A program made the translations under genes and the position numbers. Below the pieces are notes generated by a model. That model was not told the origin of the DNA and ran no database searches. It saw only the letters and a program-made list of their open reading frames with translations. DNA of 6,566 bases from an uncultured Thermoleophilia bacterium (GTDB taxonomy: Bacteria > Actinomycetota > Thermoleophilia > Gaiellales > F1-60-MAGs149), in contig CADCWC010000227.1 of NCBI GenBank assembly GCA_902806305.1, positions 1 to 6,566 of the forward strand. The letters run 5' to 3'. Below, in pieces: positions 5,649 through 6,566 of this stretch (its first letter is position 1; the number at the start of each line of letters is the position of its first letter).

Positions 5649-5661
5649 TTGGCGTCGCCAA
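5649..5661. promoter_or_regulatory. Perfect palindrome, candidate MarR operator
   Basis: TTGGCG-T-CGCCAA is a perfect 13-bp inverted repeat in the intergenic region between the divergent MarR and DUF1801 genes. It ends 3 bases before the -35 box of the DUF1801 promoter and lies 23 bases upstream of the MarR ATG. MarR dimers typically bind short palindromes in their own divergent promoter regions, so it is the best operator candidate here. Binding is inferred, not shown. Confidence 0.5.
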
Positions 5662-5664
5662 TCA

Positions 5665-5693
5665 TTGACGGAGCGAACTATCTCTGGTAGCTT
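5665..5693 (+). promoter_or_regulatory. Sigma70-type promoter of the DUF1801 gene
   Basis: TTGACG (5665-5670) and TAGCTT (5688-5693) are separated by exactly 17 bases, the best promoter match in the window. The start point would fall near 5700, giving a leader of about 28 bases that contains a strong Shine-Dalgarno. An imperfect inverted repeat, CGAACTA (5674-5680) and TAGCTTCG (5688-5695), overlaps the -10 box and could be a second regulatory site; one arm has an extra base. Confidence 0.65.
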
Positions 5694-5716
5694 CGACGAG
5701 CCAAACGGACGGCAGA

Positions 5717-5721
5717 GGAGG
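5717..5721 (+). promoter_or_regulatory. Ribosome binding site of the DUF1801 gene
   Basis: GGAGG, within agaggagga, lies 6 bases before the ATG at 5728. It decides the start, because the same frame is open upstream through the promoter and opposite the MarR gene. Confidence 0.75.
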
Positions 5722-5727
5722 ACGGCG

Positions 5728-6213
5728 ATGAGCACGGCGAAGGCGACCCGGGAGTCCACGAAGGGCACCAAGGCCGCGGCGACGAAGACGACGGGGTTCA
5801 CGGACGAGGAACGTGCCGCGATGCAGGAGCGGGCGCGAGAGCTGAAGGCGGAGGCACGCCGCGGCTCGCGTGCCGCGAAGGCGGACGGGGAACGCGACGT
5901 GCTCGCGAAGATCGCCGAGATGCAGGGAACGGATCGCGCGATCGCCGAACGGCTGCATGCGATCGTCAAGGAGAGCGCGCCGGCCCTCTCGCCGAAGACC
6001 TGGTACGGGATGCCCGCGTACGCCAAGGACGGCAAGGTCGTCTGCTTCTTCCAAAGCGCCCAGAAGTTCAACGCGAGGTACGCGACGCTCGGCTTCAACG
6101 ACGCGGCGAACCTCGACGAGGGCGCCATGTGGCCGACCTCCTTCGCGCTGAAGGAGTTGACCGACGCCGAAGAGGCAAAGATCGGCGTGCTCGTGAAGAG
6201 AGCCGTGAGCTGA
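5728..6213 (+). CDS. DUF1801 (YdhG-like) domain protein with a basic N-terminal tail
   Basis: This 161-residue cytosolic protein has no signal peptide or membrane segment. Residues 1-23 are a Lys/Thr/Ala-rich tail, and 24-60 form a charged, probably helical stretch. The C-terminal part (about 60-161) matches the DUF1801/YdhG family: a leading helix DRAIAERLHAIVKESAPALSP, then the characteristic KTWYGMPAYAKDGKVVCFF (90-108), then KFNARYATLGF and a C-terminal helix ending LVKRAVS. Family members have been linked to iron handling in Bacillus, but most have no proven activity, so I assign no reaction. The basic tail could bind nucleic acid, which is inference. The strong own promoter and SD, and the divergent MarR gene, suggest a regulated single-gene unit. 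Confidence 0.8.
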   Translation: MSTAKATRESTKGTKAAATKTTGFTDEERAAMQERARELKAEARRGSRAAKADGERDVLAKIAEMQGTDRAIAERLHAIVKESAPALSPKTWYGMPAYAKDGKVVCFFQSAQKFNARYATLGFNDAANLDEGAMWPTSFALKELTDAEEAKIGVLVKRAVS

Positions 6214-6308
6214 GCCGCTAATTCTATCTACCGTAGGACCCAGAGATCGGGTTATCGAAAACCGGGCGGGCGGATCGGGACGGGTTAGAGTAGGGAACGC
6301 TCTGGGAA

Positions 6309-6339
6309 TCGCCTCGGGCCCTCAGGGCTTGCAAGGCGA
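6309..6339. repeat. Two-part inverted repeat, likely structured RNA or DNA
   Basis: An outer 6-bp stem TCGCCT/AGGCGA (6309-6314 with 6334-6339) encloses an inner palindrome GCCCT-C-AGGGC (6318-6328), with small internal loops on both sides. It lies about 95 bases after the DUF1801 stop. There is no T-tract after it, so it is not a standard terminator. Its function is unknown. Confidence 0.5.
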
Positions 6340-6355
6340 CCCCCGGAGCCAAACC

Positions 6356-6384
6356 CCGCGTAAAGGCCTTTAGCTCTTACGCGG
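6356..6384. terminator. 8-bp stem hairpin at the end of the short minus-strand ORF
   Basis: CCGCGTAA (6356-6363) and TTACGCGG (6377-6384) are perfectly complementary around a 13-base loop that itself contains the palindrome aaaggccttt. On the minus strand one arm includes the TAA stop of the short ORF at 6377-6457. That placement is typical of a hairpin ending a gene, but no T-run follows. Confidence 0.45.
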
Positions 6385-6457
6385 CCTTCGTGGCCCTCTC
6401 CTTGTCCTCCGGTACCCCTTGCAGGTCCCGGATCGTCTCCGAGACAAAGTCCATCAT
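6377..6457 (-). pseudogene. Short coding-like ORF, possibly the tail of a decayed gene
   Basis: From the ATG at 6457 this frame encodes 26 residues, MMDFVSETIRDLQGV followed by a charged tail, and stops at TAA 6379-6377. By my count 23 of 26 sense codons end in G or C, which is coding-like and contrasts with the weaker bias of the overlapping frames. The same frame continues upstream as coding-like codons only as far as an in-frame TAG (four codons before the first ATG), and a TGA lies further up. A hairpin sits on its stop codon. It may be the C-terminal remnant of a gene entering from the right, broken by stop codons or a frameshift, or a very small protein. I do not recognise the sequence. 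Confidence 0.25.
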
Positions 6458-6566
6458 GGCCCGGTGCTTCTAGCTGATCCCGGGGGCAAGGTGACATCAC
6501 GAGCCTGATGCGGCTTGCTAGATCCACCTGCGTTCGAGCGACGAAACACTCGTCGAGTACCAAACC

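Larger units (their letters stand above)
6214..6566. other. Gene-poor right end with lower GC and inverted repeats
   Basis: No convincing complete gene is found in these 353 bases. G+C is about 58% over 6361-6420, against 75% in the serS block 2941-3000. The region holds a TAGAGT hexamer (6286-6291), a two-part stem-loop (6309-6339), an 8-bp stem hairpin (6356-6384) and a short coding-like ORF on the minus strand (6377-6457). A 92-codon frame at 6285-6563 on the minus strand has weak codon bias after its first third and no recognisable domain; I do not call it a gene. Confidence 0.6.

Noticed and set aside
5626..5661. TTG start for the MarR protein, adding 12 residues
   Set aside because: It has no Shine-Dalgarno and would put the operator-like palindrome within coding sequence. 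The ATG at 5625 has AAGGA at good spacing.
5092..5727. Extended plus-strand frame upstream of the DUF1801 gene
   Set aside because: It lies opposite the MarR gene and across the intergenic promoter; the ATG at 5728 has an excellent Shine-Dalgarno.
6214..6566. Attachment-site copy of the tRNA-Ser 3' end, as left by an integrating element
   Set aside because: Looking for the tRNA 3' segment (T loop and acceptor end), I found only a short gttcgag match near 6532, too short to be an att repeat.
1..6566. CRISPR array, IS element with terminal repeats, riboswitch or rRNA
   Set aside because: I saw no regularly spaced repeats, no paired terminal repeats around a transposase, no T-box or other recognisable riboswitch before serS, and no rRNA-like sequence.

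Overview
The window is a piece of a high-GC bacterial chromosome: a sampled 60-base coding block at 2941-3000 is 75% G+C. It has frequent GTG starts and several TAGNNT-type -10 hexamers. This fits a high-GC actinobacterial lineage. A Thermoleophilia-like origin is my guess and is not shown by the sequence. Most of it is ordinary chromosome; nothing resembles a large undescribed defence or mobile system.

Layout. At the left edge (minus strand) lies the first part of an unidentified gene (91 down to 1). It is preceded by a 342-residue fused two-module siroheme-decarboxylase-like protein (1125 down to 97). Divergent from it, on the plus strand, come a membrane-anchored c-type cytochrome lipoprotein (1265-1816), a Cof-type HAD phosphatase (1831-2703) and seryl-tRNA synthetase serS (2716-4005). 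These three are tightly packed. serS seems to have its own promoter overlapping the HAD stop codon. Convergent to serS is a nucleoside hydrolase (4970 down to 4026). A tRNA-Ser(UGA) gene (5043-5131) is transcribed divergently from it. Next is a MarR regulator (5625 down to 5152), facing a DUF1801 (YdhG-like) protein gene (5728-6213). Their shared 102-bp intergenic region carries a good sigma70-type promoter and a perfect 13-bp palindrome. The last 353 bases (6214-6566) hold no convincing gene. That stretch is less GC-rich (58% over 6361-6420), carries two clear inverted repeats, and has a short coding-like ORF that may be the tail of a decayed gene.

How the genes fit together. The heme-precursor enzyme and the heme-binding cytochrome share one divergent intergenic region, which makes a link to heme supply or electron transfer plausible but unproven. 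serS and a tRNA that is its substrate lie about 1 kb apart. The MarR/DUF1801 pair looks like a regulator with its divergently transcribed target. The most useful points for follow-up are the fused siroheme decarboxylase, the apparent leaderless GTG starts, the MarR/DUF1801 control region and the structured right-hand end.
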